This document shows positions 7,386 to 15,514 of a DNA stretch of 30,966 bases, in pieces. The position numbers were made by a program, and so were the translations under genes. The notes under the pieces are model-generated. The model was not told where the DNA came from. It did no database searches and saw nothing but the letters and a program-made list of their open reading frames with translations. This DNA is from Nitrospirota bacterium. Lineage in GTDB: Bacteria; Nitrospirota; JACRHJ01. The DNA lies in contig DAHWTK010000005.1 of the NCBI GenBank assembly GCA_027328825.1, positions 1 to 30,966 on the forward strand, in the 5' to 3' direction. Each line of letters begins with the position of its first letter. The first letter of the stretch is position 1.

Positions 7386-8297
7386 ATGTTCGACGCGCAC
7401 TTTCATCTGCTGCCGGAAGACGTAATTAAAAACGCATCGTTCTATAACGACTCCTGGGGTGGCGTGAACGGTCATCTCAGGGCAATGGACGAGGCGGGCG
7501 TATCACGCGCGCTGATTTCTTATCCCACGACCGATTTCCACGTACGGTCAGAACTGACGGAAATTGCCGCAGCATCGGTTTATAATCTGGGCGTAAAGTA
7601 TATGGCGGAAAATTCAGGCGGGCGCCTGTCATGGCTTGCGGCTGTTCCTTTGGCGGATTCAGGGAAGATGATTGCCCTGGGCGAAGAGGCCATTTCCCAG
7701 GGCGCGTCCGGTTTTACAATGCCGACAAACGGCGGCGGAGTTTATCCGGACGATGCGAGGTTTCTCGAGTTTTTCGAAAAAGCCGAAGCCTTAGGCAAAC
7801 CGATATTTTTCCATCCGACGACGCTTACGCCCTTCGGTTTTGAAAAGTTTCGCCATCCGCTTATCACGCCTGTATTTCAATATGCGTTTGATACCTCGCT
7901 CTGCCTTGCAAGGATTATCGACTGCGGGCTGCTTAATAAATTACCGCGTCTGAAACTGGTCTTCGCAAGCTTTGCAGGTGTCATGCCGTTTCTCGCCGGG
8001 AGATACGACAGGACATACAAAATGCTCCTGGGCCGCGGAATTGTGAAGGACATGGGCGAAGGGCCCAAAGAGGTTTTGAAAAAAATTTATATTGACACTT
8101 CCGGCGCGGCGGACGAGAGGATGCTCGACCTTGCCATTAATGTCTTCGGCGCGGAAAGAGTGCTCTGGGGCAGCGATTTTCCTGCTAACAGAGAGATACG
8201 GGCATCCATAGACGCTGTTAAAGCTCTTTCAATCGATAATGCCGCAAAAGAGAAAATAATGTACGGCAACCTTGAGACGCTGCTCTTATGCAATTGA
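7386..8297 (+). CDS. Amidohydrolase_2 (ACMSD/resorcylate-decarboxylase-like) protein lacking the catalytic His
   Basis: This 303-residue TIM-barrel protein has metal-ligand candidates His5 and His7 (FDAHFH), His143 (IFFHPTT) and Asp264 (WGSDFP). Relatives include aminocarboxymuconate-semialdehyde decarboxylase, gamma-resorcylate decarboxylase and 6-methylsalicylate decarboxylase, so decarboxylation of an aromatic polyketide acid is an attractive role. However, the conserved His of the LAHxGG-type motif, the general base in those enzymes, is Ser195 here (LVFASFAGVMPFLAGRYD). Either the chemistry has changed or another residue replaces it. ATG 7386 lies 2 nt after the upstream stop and starts at the metal motif; an in-frame start at 7335 would lie inside the flavoprotein gene. 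It overlaps the next gene by 10 nt. Confidence 0.82.
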   Translation: MFDAHFHLLPEDVIKNASFYNDSWGGVNGHLRAMDEAGVSRALISYPTTDFHVRSELTEIAAASVYNLGVKYMAENSGGRLSWLAAVPLADSGKMIALGEEAISQGASGFTMPTNGGGVYPDDARFLEFFEKAEALGKPIFFHPTTLTPFGFEKFRHPLITPVFQYAFDTSLCLARIIDCGLLNKLPRLKLVFASFAGVMPFLAGRYDRTYKMLLGRGIVKDMGEGPKEVLKKIYIDTSGAADERMLDLAINVFGAERVLWGSDFPANREIRASIDAVKALSIDNAAKEKIMYGNLETLLLCN

Positions 8298-9490
8298 ATA
8301 AAAGGATCTTAATTTTGGGCGCCGGTATCGCGGGCCTGTCCACCGCCTATTACCTCAGGAAGGAGGGTTATCAGCCGGTAGTATATGAGAAAAGGCCGGA
8401 GGCGGGAGGACGTTTTGCGACGCTTGAGTATGAAGGAGTGTACATAAACAAGGGCGCAATGATGTTCGCGCCGGAGCTGAATCATGGCTTTACGGAACTG
8501 ATTTCCGAGCTCGGCGTATCACATGAACCTATCAGGCTGAAAAAGTTTGCGTTGCAGGTAGGCGATAAAATCACTGGTCTTGATTCATGGTCGATGTTCA
8601 GGAGCGGGCTGTTTTCATTTTCTGAATATTTGCAGTGGAGGCGGCTTAAAAAATTTATAAAAGACCTCGATTTCCGCCTTGAAAGCTGGGACCCAAAGCT
8701 ACAGGAACTGCATTCCGTATCCCTTGAGGAGTTCTGCGTCCGGGACATGGGATACTCCAGGAAGATGCTCGATTACATCGTCCAGCCGTTCTCAAGTTTC
8801 GGATATATCGATCCGCCGCACATCGCCGCCGACCACGGCTTATTTCTTCTCGCATACGGCGATACTCCAATCCGCGTTCCGCGCAAGGGCATGGCGGATG
8901 TGAGCGCGGAACTTGCCCGGCGTATGCCGGGTGTTGTAAAGACGGGGTTCAGGATCGAGAGCGCCAGGAAAACCCCGTCTGGGTTTGATGTGAATATCAT
9001 TGGGCCGGACGGGGAGTCCTTTAAAGAAACCGCGGATTATGTTGTATTCGCCACGGGGCAGGAGAGCCTCGGTAAAATAATGCCGGAAATCAATTTTGAC
9101 ATGAAGTGCACCAAGACGCGCGGCGTCATATTCGAGGCGCGCTGTCCGCAATACAGGAAGTATGACGTGCTTTTGTTCTCTAAATTCAATAATTCCCACG
9201 GTGTGCATGGCGGAGAGATGAAATATTTACCGGACGGCAGAGCCCTCGCCGGGATGTTTCTCTACAGGCCCGATGCGGATATCGAAGCGGTCTTCGGCAA
9301 ATATAAAGAATTGCCGAGGGTCGGCTGGTCGCCTGCTATAACGCTTATCCCCCCGGCAAGTACGACAAGGGGAGTGGAGACAGAGGTGCCGGGAGCATAT
9401 ATCGTCGGAGATTTCTACCGGCTGCCGTGCATCGAGTCGTGCGTGTATACGGCAAAACAGGTAGTCGAGAGAATAAAAAATGAAATATGA
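8288..9490 (+). CDS. FAD-dependent amine-oxidase-type oxidoreductase (protoporphyrinogen oxidase/desaturase-like)
   Basis: This 400-residue flavoenzyme has the dinucleotide-binding motif ILILGAGIAGLSTAYYL (GAGIAG at residues 11-16), an acidic strand end with EKRPEAGGR, and a C-terminal FAD-binding segment around GAYIVGDFYRLPCIESC. The superfamily (PF01593) includes protoporphyrinogen oxidases, phytoene desaturases and monoamine oxidases. With no heme or carotenoid genes around it, a desaturation or oxidation step on the polyketide is more likely than pigment or heme synthesis. It overlaps the preceding gene by 10 nt and the next FAD enzyme by 11 nt, so the two flavoproteins are probably made together. 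Confidence 0.82.
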   Translation: MQLNKRILILGAGIAGLSTAYYLRKEGYQPVVYEKRPEAGGRFATLEYEGVYINKGAMMFAPELNHGFTELISELGVSHEPIRLKKFALQVGDKITGLDSWSMFRSGLFSFSEYLQWRRLKKFIKDLDFRLESWDPKLQELHSVSLEEFCVRDMGYSRKMLDYIVQPFSSFGYIDPPHIAADHGLFLLAYGDTPIRVPRKGMADVSAELARRMPGVVKTGFRIESARKTPSGFDVNIIGPDGESFKETADYVVFATGQESLGKIMPEINFDMKCTKTRGVIFEARCPQYRKYDVLLFSKFNNSHGVHGGEMKYLPDGRALAGMFLYRPDADIEAVFGKYKELPRVGWSPAITLIPPASTTRGVETEVPGAYIVGDFYRLPCIESCVYTAKQVVERIKNEI

Positions 9491-10835
9491 TGCGATAATA
9501 ATCGGCGCCGGCTTGGGAGGGCTTTCCGCGGGGGCTTATCTTTCACGGGCCGGTAAAAAAGTGCTGGTGCTGGAGAAAATGTCCGAGCCGGGCGGGCGGT
9601 GCCGTAGCGTGGAGCTTATGGGCCATCGCTTCGACATCGGCGCGGACTATTTCGGTAAAAAGATCCTGAATATATATGCTGAACTCGGTAAGAAGAAAGA
9701 GCTTGATCCAGTCCGGTTCAGGGTAATTGCGAAGCACGGGAATTCATCCATGACCATCCCGCCCGGCCTTCATACCTTACGGGACTTCCGGGGCATGGGC
9801 ATGAGCGCCGGAGAGATCGGAAAGCTAGGGCTTAGGATGGGCGGACAGATAATGTTAAACCGCTACAGGAAAATCTCCGGCTACGCTGAGCTCGTAAACA
9901 GGATTACGGATAACGTAAGCCTCAGAGAAATATTGAACGTCGGGGCGTTTTTTTCAGGCAACAATCCTGAGAACATGCCTTCTCACTGGTTCAACCTCGT
10001 CTTCGGCAGGACGTACGGATACGATAGGCCGTTCATACCGAGGGCCGGTTCCGGCAGACTGCCGGAGCTTCTGGCATCTGTTATACGCGAAAACGGCGGG
10101 GGAATAGTATATAATGCGCAGCCGGATAGAATAATCATAAGGGACGGCAGAGCGCGGGGAATACTGCTTGAAGGCAGAGAGATGGAGGCCGGGAATATCA
10201 TAAGCGGGACTGGGATAATTAATACTGTATTTTCTCTTGTGGAAAGGAAGGATTTCCCGCCGGAATTCCTGAGTACGCTTGGCTACTACAAGGAAGGATT
10301 CAGTATGGCGAGCGTATTTACTGTATTTAATAAAAATGCTAAAATAACCCCCGGTGTGCATATTTATGGCATGTTCCCGGCCAGCGTCGCCGGGATGTTC
10401 AGAGTAATCAGGGACGGTTCGTTCCCGGAAGACAATATGTTCGTAATCTCCGTCCCGGATGCCGCATACGGCACGCCGGGCGAACACTTGGCAGGGACGA
10501 TAAAATTCCTTGTTCCAAAAGGCGCCGTTTCGAGAGAAGCGATCGAGGCGGAGGCCGGTAGAATAATGGGCAGAATGGATTACCTGATACCGGGTTTTAG
10601 CGAGAACGTCGTTGACAGCATACTTTACACTCCCGCCGATTATGCGGCGAATTTCGGTTTTACAAGCTCGGTATCGCCGGTTGCCGAAAGCGTGCATTAC
10701 GAAAAAATGTCCACGGCTACTCCTGTGCCCGGACTTTATTGCGTCGGCTCGACGGTTCTGCCGGTGGGAGGATGCACGGCTTCGTCCATTCTCTCCGGCA
10801 GGGCGGCGGCGAGACTTATAATAAAGAATGGCTGA
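9480..10835 (+). CDS. Phytoene desaturase/retinol saturase-like FAD oxidoreductase
   Basis: This 451-residue protein begins YDAIIIGAGLGGLSAGAYLSRAGKKVLVLEK, the classic CrtI-type FAD motif (GAGLGG at residues 9-14), followed by MSEPGGRCRS. The C-terminus has the second FAD-binding block, PVPGLYCVGSTVLPVGGCTASSILSG in pattern. Homologues desaturate, isomerise or saturate polyenes and related lipids. It is not a close duplicate of the preceding gene (different C-terminal block and length), so the pair may do different steps or form a heteromer. After its TGA comes a 77-nt gap, the longest in the first 13 kb, so the transcription unit might be subdivided here. Confidence 0.84.
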   Translation: MKYDAIIIGAGLGGLSAGAYLSRAGKKVLVLEKMSEPGGRCRSVELMGHRFDIGADYFGKKILNIYAELGKKKELDPVRFRVIAKHGNSSMTIPPGLHTLRDFRGMGMSAGEIGKLGLRMGGQIMLNRYRKISGYAELVNRITDNVSLREILNVGAFFSGNNPENMPSHWFNLVFGRTYGYDRPFIPRAGSGRLPELLASVIRENGGGIVYNAQPDRIIIRDGRARGILLEGREMEAGNIISGTGIINTVFSLVERKDFPPEFLSTLGYYKEGFSMASVFTVFNKNAKITPGVHIYGMFPASVAGMFRVIRDGSFPEDNMFVISVPDAAYGTPGEHLAGTIKFLVPKGAVSREAIEAEAGRIMGRMDYLIPGFSENVVDSILYTPADYAANFGFTSSVSPVAESVHYEKMSTATPVPGLYCVGSTVLPVGGCTASSILSGRAAARLIIKNG

Positions 10836-10912
10836 AATTAAAAAAAATAGAAAGGAGGCAACGATTTTATCAGAGTTTTTATTTATTAACCGATTAACTG
10901 AGAGGATACGCA
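10836..10912 (+). other. Spacer before the DUF4410 gene with an unused Shine-Dalgarno-like site
   Basis: This 77-nt AT-rich gap has no terminator-like hairpin. AAGGAGGCAA at 10852-10861 is a near-perfect ribosome-binding sequence with no ATG, GTG or TTG at working distance. A second site, GAGAGGATACGCA, precedes the actual ATG at 10913. The 10-mers AAGGAGGCAA and AGGATACGCA both recur in the bamA leader (18547-18556 and 18535-18544). No clear promoter was found. Confidence 0.4.
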
Positions 10913-11497
10913 ATGAAAAAAATGCTTTTGATAATGGCGGTAGTGGCGCTTTTGACACCCATTAATGCCTTGGCTGGGATGAAGGCCCCGGGAGTCCTCG
11001 ACAAAGAGGACGTGATGACGGATGAGAGCCTCGCAAAGTACAAGAGCATCGGCATCAAGATGTTCACTACGGATAACATAGAATACAATAACGTGGACAG
11101 TGATGAGAAGAGGCAGCTCAAAAACTACTTCAAGGACTGGCAGAAACTGCTCGCCCGGACTATTAAAAACGAGCTTAACGGAGGCAATGTCACCGCCTTT
11201 ATAATTGATCCGGACGGCAAGAACGCAGACAAAGCCGATATGATCATCGAGGGCGAGTTCACGCAGGTTAACATGGGGAGCGCGTTCAGCAGGGTATTCT
11301 GGGGGTTTGGCGCCGGCCAGGCGGGAATCACCGTGAAAGGCAAGCTCGTCGATGCCAAGACCGGCAAGGTCCTTGCCACGTTCCAGCACGAGAGCACTTC
11401 AGGACTCCAGAACGGCGATAAGTGGCAGATGGTGGAAAACAGGGTCGAGGCAACTGGCGACAAGATAGTCGAATTCGTTCAGAAGCTTAGCAGGTAG
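10913..11497 (+). CDS. Exported DUF4410 protein
   Basis: This 194-residue protein has a Sec signal peptide (MKKMLLIMAVVALLTPINALA, predicted cut after Ala21) and no lipobox Cys, so it is probably periplasmic. The mature region has the DUF4410 pattern: IIEGEFTQVNMGSAFSRVFWGFGAGQAGITVKGKLVDAKTGKVL, in which a Gly-rich GFGAG turn is followed by a strand carrying DAKTGKVLA. The family has no assigned activity and is often found as a small envelope protein. It is the only exported protein in the polyketide run, so it may handle the product or stabilise the envelope where the product resides; that is inference. The RBS GAGAGG is at 10900-10905 and the ATG at 10913. Confidence 0.8.
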   Translation: MKKMLLIMAVVALLTPINALAGMKAPGVLDKEDVMTDESLAKYKSIGIKMFTTDNIEYNNVDSDEKRQLKNYFKDWQKLLARTIKNELNGGNVTAFIIDPDGKNADKADMIIEGEFTQVNMGSAFSRVFWGFGAGQAGITVKGKLVDAKTGKVLATFQHESTSGLQNGDKWQMVENRVEATGDKIVEFVQKLSR

Positions 11498-11519
11498 CCA
11501 TTACGGAGGATAAGGTATA

Positions 11520-13064
11520 GTGAAGGTTTTGCTGGTATCCGTAAACCGCGAGACCGAACCGTTTACGGCGGCCCCGCTCGGCCTTGCGCTTGTTGCCACG
11601 GCGCTTCGCCGGGCGGGGCACGACGTAAACGCTCTCGACCTCCTTTTCGCTGAAGCCCCGGATGTCCTGCTCAAGAACAAAATTGCATCAGTCTCGCCTG
11701 AACTCGTAGCCGTCTCGGTACGGAACATAGAGTCTTCAAGCCGTTTCCTCCTGCCGGATTATAAAGAAACCATAGCCCTGATAAAACGGGAGACGAGCGC
11801 CCCGGTTATTATCGGAGGGCCGGGTTATTCCATCATGCCTAAGGCTGCGCTTGAATTTCTCGGCGCGGATTATGGCATGGCCGGAGAGGGAGAAGTATCC
11901 GTGCCGATGCTCGCGGACGCTCTTCAGGGCAGAACCCCTATTTCTTCCGTCCCCGGTCTTTGCAGGTTTGAAGGCGGCGCTTACATCCAGAACCCGCCAA
12001 GCCCGCTTGCCGCAGATTCGTTCTTTATGCCTGCGTGGGATCTCTTCCCGGCGGAGAAATACGACATGCTTGGCATACAGTCCAAGCGCGGGTGCTCGTT
12101 CTCCTGCGTCTATTGCACGTATCCCGGCCTGGAAGGGACAAAAATGCGCCTTAGGCCCCCGGCGGAAGTCGCGCGGGAGATGGCCGACGCGCTGGACAGG
12201 GGACTGTCGGCCCCTTTTTATTTTGTGGATAATATCTTCAATAACCCGCCGGAACACGCATCCGCAATATGCGACGAAATAATCAGCCTCGGCATAAAAC
12301 CTTCTTTCGGCTGTCTTGCGAGCCCTGTCGGACTCGACCCTGAGCTCCTCGAGAAGATGAAGCGCGCAGGGTGCGAGAGCGTGGAGATAGGCGCAGATTC
12401 GCTCTCGGACAGGGCGCTTTTAAAACTCGGTAAGAATTTCAGTAAAAAAGAGGCCGTAGAGTCGATAATTGCAGCCAAAAAAGCGGGACTGATTTGCCTC
12501 GTTTTCCTCATCCTCGGCGGCCCGGGCGAGGATATCGACACGCTGAAGGAAACCTTCGACGCCCTGGAGGATGTCCAGCCTGACAAGGTATTCGCCGTCG
12601 CCGGAGTCCGGATATACCCCGGTACGCCGCTTGCCCGCCTCGCCGTAAAGGAAGGGCTTATCAGCCCTGGCGATCCGCTTATGTTCCCGCAGTTTTATGT
12701 ATCCGACAGGCTTGGAGATAATCTTTATTCCGTCGCCGAGGATTATTTCAGAACGCATCCGGACTGGGTCTGCTATCCCGCGAAGGGCATTATTCAGGAG
12801 ATGCGTCCGGTGTCAAAGCCGGAAAATGTATCCTGGGACGCCTTTGCCCGGGAGGTTTTCGAGAAGGTGCTCCTGGAGGTTCCGGCGCTTTTAAGACCAA
12901 TCGCGCGCAAGGCGGTCGGGAAAAAAGCGCAAATTACCGCGTCCCGGGGTTCCGGAAAGGTAGTATCCGAGGACGTAAGGGACGCTTTTCTGTCCGAGAC
13001 TCCACGCCCGTTTCAGGGGCCTATGAGAGAAGCCTTGAAAAGGCTCGGGCTCCTGGATGGTTAA
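11520..13064 (+). CDS. B12-binding-domain-type radical SAM protein
   Basis: This 514-residue protein has an N-terminal cobalamin-binding-like Rossmann domain (residues ~1-140; MKVLLVSVNRET, PLGLALVATALRRAGH, PVIIGGPGYS). A radical SAM domain follows, with Cys192, Cys196 and Cys199 (RGCSFSCVYC). About 130 C-terminal residues form an extension as in class B enzymes. Such enzymes methylate unactivated carbons or make C-C bonds and rearrangements; the substrate is unknown. The DxHxxG cobalamin-His motif is not seen, which is common in this class. The start is GTG at 11520 with CGGAGGA at 11504-11510. It overlaps the acyltransferase gene by 8 nt, suggesting linked functions, for example modification followed by transfer of an acyl or polyketide chain. 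Confidence 0.87.
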   Translation: MKVLLVSVNRETEPFTAAPLGLALVATALRRAGHDVNALDLLFAEAPDVLLKNKIASVSPELVAVSVRNIESSSRFLLPDYKETIALIKRETSAPVIIGGPGYSIMPKAALEFLGADYGMAGEGEVSVPMLADALQGRTPISSVPGLCRFEGGAYIQNPPSPLAADSFFMPAWDLFPAEKYDMLGIQSKRGCSFSCVYCTYPGLEGTKMRLRPPAEVAREMADALDRGLSAPFYFVDNIFNNPPEHASAICDEIISLGIKPSFGCLASPVGLDPELLEKMKRAGCESVEIGADSLSDRALLKLGKNFSKKEAVESIIAAKKAGLICLVFLILGGPGEDIDTLKETFDALEDVQPDKVFAVAGVRIYPGTPLARLAVKEGLISPGDPLMFPQFYVSDRLGDNLYSVAEDYFRTHPDWVCYPAKGIIQEMRPVSKPENVSWDAFAREVFEKVLLEVPALLRPIARKAVGKKAQITASRGSGKVVSEDVRDAFLSETPRPFQGPMREALKRLGLLDG

Positions 13065-13956
13065 AGGGACGCATTCCTACCGGCTGGACAGGCATTCCAT
13101 CTACTGGTGGATTTCCTGGGGGGCAAAATATATTCCCGCACCACTTGCCAATTTCATCGGCGACAGGATAGCCGACTGGCTCTTCTATTATAAATCTGAA
13201 AATATCGTCCCGGAGCAGATAAAAAACCTCGACCACGTCCTTGGCCCGGATTTTTCCCATACAGAGAAACGCAGGGTAGTGCGCAAACTCTGGCGCAGGC
13301 ATGGAAGGTTCCTGCTCGACCTCTTCCGCTTCGAGCGCATGAGCGATGCGGAGATTGCGGCGCGCGTCCCTGAATTTCTCGGCGTAGAAAACATAAAAAA
13401 GGCAATCGAGGCCGGAAAAGGGGCGATAATTCTCACCGCGCATATAGGCCATTGGGAACTTGGCGGAATACTTCTTAAATACCTTGGGTTTAAGGTGAAC
13501 GTCGTGCAGTATCTGTACGACTCTGATGAGCAGAACCGCATACTGGATAAAAACAAGGAGATAAGGGGAATAAAGATAATATCTCCTGATAACCCGGCTG
13601 GGTTCGCCATCGGCGCATATAACGCGCTTAAAAGGAACGAACTTGTGGCAATACAGGGGGACAGGGAGCTGAATAAATCCGGTATCCGGGTGGATTTTTT
13701 CGGGAAACCGGCCATGTTCCCGAAAGGCCCTGCCTTGCTTGCGATGAAAACCGGTGCGCCTCTGATACCGGCGTTTACAATTATGGGCAGGGACGGCAAA
13801 TACCACCCCGTAGCTGAGCATCCAATAGAAATGACGGATACCGGAGACATAGAAGCCGATTTGAGGGCGAATATAAGCAAAATAGCCATAATATTTGAGA
13901 AATATGTCCGCCAACATCCTGAACAATGGTTTAATTTTTATTATTTTTGGGATTAA
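13057..13956 (+). CDS. LpxL/HtrB-type membrane acyltransferase
   Basis: This 299-residue protein belongs to the lipid A lauroyl/myristoyl acyltransferase family (PF03279). The catalytic HX4E motif is HIGHWE at residues 129-134, followed by LVAIQGDRELNKSGIRVDFFGKPAMFPKGPALLA, the second conserved region, and a C-terminal QHPEQWFNFYYFW block typical of LpxL. An N-terminal hydrophobic stretch (SIYWWISWGAKYIPAPLANF) would sit at the inner membrane. It could be the late lipid A acyltransferase of this organism, but it is far from the lpx operon and coupled to a radical SAM gene in the polyketide run. Similar acyltransferases occur in aryl-polyene clusters, where the product is membrane-anchored. 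I favour lipid attachment of the pathway product, as inference. Confidence 0.87.
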   Translation: MVKGTHSYRLDRHSIYWWISWGAKYIPAPLANFIGDRIADWLFYYKSENIVPEQIKNLDHVLGPDFSHTEKRRVVRKLWRRHGRFLLDLFRFERMSDAEIAARVPEFLGVENIKKAIEAGKGAIILTAHIGHWELGGILLKYLGFKVNVVQYLYDSDEQNRILDKNKEIRGIKIISPDNPAGFAIGAYNALKRNELVAIQGDRELNKSGIRVDFFGKPAMFPKGPALLAMKTGAPLIPAFTIMGRDGKYHPVAEHPIEMTDTGDIEADLRANISKIAIIFEKYVRQHPEQWFNFYYFWD

Positions 13957-13988
13957 TCCTTGACTTAGCACCCTCCATTCTGTAAAAA
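13950..13988 (+). promoter_or_regulatory. Putative sigma-70-type promoter with adjacent palindrome
   Basis: TTGACT (13960-13965) and TAAAAA (13983-13988) are separated by 17 nt, upstream of the radical SAM gene at 14027. The perfect palindrome GGATTAATCC (13950-13959) abuts the -35 box and overlaps the stop of the upstream gene; it could be an operator. ACCCTCC at 13970-13976 is complementary to the Shine-Dalgarno GGAGGGT at 14010-14016. Confidence 0.45.
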
Positions 13989-14026
13989 TTACGCTACTAC
14001 TTAAGTATCGGAGGGTAATTCAATTA

Positions 14027-15418
14027 ATGAGTTATTTTGAACAACTGCGAAATTATACTATTACCCAGGCGGCTGACGCGCTATTGGGGATTATCGGGAA
14101 CAGCTCCGACGAAAACCTTATACGGTTTACATACCTTGCCGAAAAGTTCGCAAAAAAGGATCATTACGTCAGGGCAATCCGCTCCATACGCCAGATGTTC
14201 ATGGATGGCCACCCCAGCCTGCAGGTTGCAAAAAAGATATTGAAGGAGACTCACCCGAATGTCCGCAAGAGGTTGGTAAAGACGTTCATAGTGGGGCAGA
14301 TGCTTGTCGGCACTAACAGGCGTAAGGCTTTCCAGGATGAAGGCGGCGGTTTCTATCCCCCCGGCCTTTACGTCATATCGCCCTCGATGCGCTGCAATCT
14401 CAACTGTTTCGGGTGCTATGCCGGGAGCTACAAGAGGACGGACGAGCTTTCTTTTGAAGAGATCGACGGCGTTATAAACCAGATGAAGGAGATGGGAGTA
14501 TTCTTCTGCGTCGTCTCCGGTGGAGAACCCTTCTTCCGGCAGGATCTGCTTAAAATTTTCGAAAAACATGACGATGTCGCGTTTCTGGTATTCACGCACG
14601 GTGGGCTTCTCGATGAGAAGAAGGTGAAGGAGGTTGCGGAGCTTGGCAATGTCTTGCCCTGCATAAGCGTCGAAGGATTCGAGGATGAGACGGACTTAAG
14701 GCGCGGTAAAGGCCATTTCCAGAGGGTCATGCACGCCATGGACCTCTTAAAAGAAGCGGGAGTGTTGTTCGGCTTCTCCTGCACCGCCACGAGAAAAAAC
14801 TTCGAGACCATCACTTCCGACCGGTATTACGACCTGATGATCGAGAAGGGTTGCACAGTAGGCTGGTTCTTCTCGTATATACCCATAGGCAGGGATCCGA
14901 ACATCGAGCTTATGCCCACGCCGAGCCAGAGAAGCGCGCTCCGCGAGACGGTCTGGCGCATACGTAAGACGAAGCCTATTCTTCTTGCCGACTTCTGGAA
15001 CGACGGCCATGTCGTGGGAGGATGCCTCGCCGGCGGCAGGAAATATCTGCACATAAACGCCCACGGGGATATAGAGCCGTGCGTGTTTTGTCACTTTGCC
15101 GTGGACAACATCAGGAAAACCAAAATAAAGGACGCCCTGATGTCGCCTTTTTTCAAGACCATACGCGAGCGGCAGAAGACTAACAAGAACATGCTGACGC
15201 CCTGCATGATGATCGACAAGCCGGAGTTCATAAGGGAAGCCGTGCTGGCATCCGGCGCGAAGGCCACACACGAAGGCGCGGAAAAAATACTGACGGACCT
15301 TGCAAAAGACCTGGATAAGTATTCCGAGGAATACTGCGGAATTGCGGATATTGTGTGGGAGAAGATGAAGGCGGAGAAGGAGGCCTCCGAAGGGGTTTAT
15401 ACGGAGGTGAAGAGATAG
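14027..15418 (+). CDS. Radical SAM protein with Cys-containing C-terminal region (SPASM-like)
   Basis: This 463-residue protein has ~115 N-terminal helical residues before the radical SAM core. Cys123, Cys127 and Cys130 (RCNLNCFGC) bind the [4Fe-4S] cluster, and GGEPF is the SAM-binding motif. The C-terminal part has further cysteines (GGCLAG, EPCVFCHF, TPCMM) that could bind auxiliary clusters as in SPASM proteins. The substrate is unknown. Unlike the genes before it, it has a 70-nt leader with its own putative promoter and a good RBS, GGAGGG (14010-14015), ahead of ATG 14027. It may extend the biosynthetic cluster or be an independent gene; it ends 9 nt before the encoded CCA of the convergent tRNA. 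Confidence 0.85.
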   Translation: MSYFEQLRNYTITQAADALLGIIGNSSDENLIRFTYLAEKFAKKDHYVRAIRSIRQMFMDGHPSLQVAKKILKETHPNVRKRLVKTFIVGQMLVGTNRRKAFQDEGGGFYPPGLYVISPSMRCNLNCFGCYAGSYKRTDELSFEEIDGVINQMKEMGVFFCVVSGGEPFFRQDLLKIFEKHDDVAFLVFTHGGLLDEKKVKEVAELGNVLPCISVEGFEDETDLRRGKGHFQRVMHAMDLLKEAGVLFGFSCTATRKNFETITSDRYYDLMIEKGCTVGWFFSYIPIGRDPNIELMPTPSQRSALRETVWRIRKTKPILLADFWNDGHVVGGCLAGGRKYLHINAHGDIEPCVFCHFAVDNIRKTKIKDALMSPFFKTIRERQKTNKNMLTPCMMIDKPEFIREAVLASGAKATHEGAEKILTDLAKDLDKYSEEYCGIADIVWEKMKAEKEASEGVYTEVKR

Positions 15419-15427
15419 GCGAAAAAA

Positions 15428-15503
15428 TGGTGCCGAGGCGCAGAATCGAACTGCGGACACGAGGCTTTTCAGGCCTCTGCTCTACCAACTGAGCTACCTC
15501 GGC
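15428..15503 (-). tRNA. tRNA-Phe (anticodon GAA), CCA encoded
   Basis: The reverse complement folds as a complete cloverleaf. The acceptor arm GCCGAGG pairs with CCTCGGC, the D arm is GCTC/GAGC, the anticodon arm GAGGC-CTGAAAA-GCCTC gives anticodon GAA, and the T arm is CGCAG-TTCGATT-CTGCG. Discriminator A is at 15431 and the genomic CCA at 15430-15428. Length is 76 nt with CCA. It is the only - strand gene in the window. Confidence 0.97.
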
Positions 15504-15514
15504 ACGAAGCCTTA

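Noticed and set aside
9954..10958. 334-codon open frame on the - strand
   Set aside because: It is antisense to the phytoene-desaturase-like gene, whose FAD motifs are clear; the antisense product is low-complexity in pattern and rich in Arg/Tyr/Ser, and has no recognisable domain.
13021..13971. 316-codon open frame on the - strand
   Set aside because: It is a shadow of the LpxL-type acyltransferase, whose HX4E motif and C-terminal block are convincing.
11520..15418. Ladderane lipid biosynthesis cluster
   Set aside because: KS, ACP, desaturase-like and radical SAM genes are reminiscent, but the TcmN-like aromatase and KS-alpha/CLF pair fit aromatic polyketides better; kept only as an alternative in the findings.
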